Source: Cyanobacteria bacterium OH_CFB_184
GTDB lineage: Bacteria; Cyanobacteriota; Vampirovibrionia; Gastranaerophilales; Gastranaerophilaceae
Direction of reading: 5' to 3'
DNA: 5,475 bases
NCBI GenBank assembly: GCA_023414155.1
Contig: JAEZOG010000231.1
Coordinates: forward strand, 1 to 5,475
Shown here: positions 5,454 through 5,475 of the stretch, in pieces
Numbering within the stretch: the stretch's first letter is position 1
How the letters are laid out: every line of letters begins with the position of its first letter
Notes under the pieces: generated by a model
Told to the model about the DNA's origin: nothing
Database searches by the model: none
Seen by the model: the letters and a program-made list of their open reading frames with translations, nothing else
Made by a program: the position numbers and the translations under genes

Positions 5454-5475
5454 ATGAAAAAAATTGGAATAGTTT
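5454..5475 (+). CDS. Start of an unidentified gene (runs off the right edge)
   Basis: An ATG at 5454 is preceded by AAAGGAG ending 6 nt upstream, an ideal ribosome site, and reads MKKIGIV before the window ends. Such a start is common in proteins beginning with a Rossmann-type beta strand, but seven residues do not identify a family. The gene follows the methyltransferase-like gene by 80 bp and has the inverted repeat at 5404-5443 in its leader, so it may be controlled separately. Confidence 0.65.

Noticed and set aside
5454..5475. Naming the last gene, for example phosphofructokinase or a nucleosidase, from MKKIGIV
   Set aside because: Seven residues fit many Rossmann-fold families, so any name would be a guess.

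Overview
The window is AT-rich bacterial DNA with short intergenic gaps and mostly clear Shine-Dalgarno sites. It holds six complete protein genes and two that run off the ends. I see no RNA gene, insertion sequence, CRISPR array or phage gene. The taxon cannot be fixed from this window. A chemoreceptor with its coupling protein implies a motile or surface-sensing bacterium, and the low GC would suit several low-GC anaerobe groups.

Left part (1-1766). The start of a Memo/AmrB gene (minus strand, cut by the window edge) is divergent from amrS, a radical SAM enzyme gene (plus). Together they identify the AmmeMemoRadiSam system, a widely conserved set whose reaction is still poorly defined. The two start codons are 50 bp apart and share a palindromic -10-like core. 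amrS converges, 6 bp apart, on an mdaB-type flavin NAD(P)H:quinone reductase gene (minus). Just upstream of mdaB is an 8-bp inverted repeat that looks like an operator.

Middle part (1865-4114). A minus-strand cheW-mcp operon encodes a CheW coupling protein and a membrane chemoreceptor with a four-helix-bundle sensor. It has a recognisable promoter at its head and a strong intrinsic terminator at its end. The receptor appears to lack a full HAMP domain.

Right part (4169-5475). Divergent from cheW is a small XRE/Cro-type regulator gene. Next comes a lone gene for a divergent class I methyltransferase-fold protein that I cannot assign to a named family, and then the first seven codons of another gene. 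That last gene is preceded by a perfect 14-bp inverted repeat lying against its ribosome binding site, with a loop segment complementary to the bases around the Shine-Dalgarno sequence.

The genes do not form one obvious pathway. The best leads for something undescribed are the AmmeMemoRadiSam pair with its shared promoter, the leader structure before the last gene, the divergent methyltransferase, the HAMP-poor receptor, and two genes (amrS and the methyltransferase) that look leaderless.
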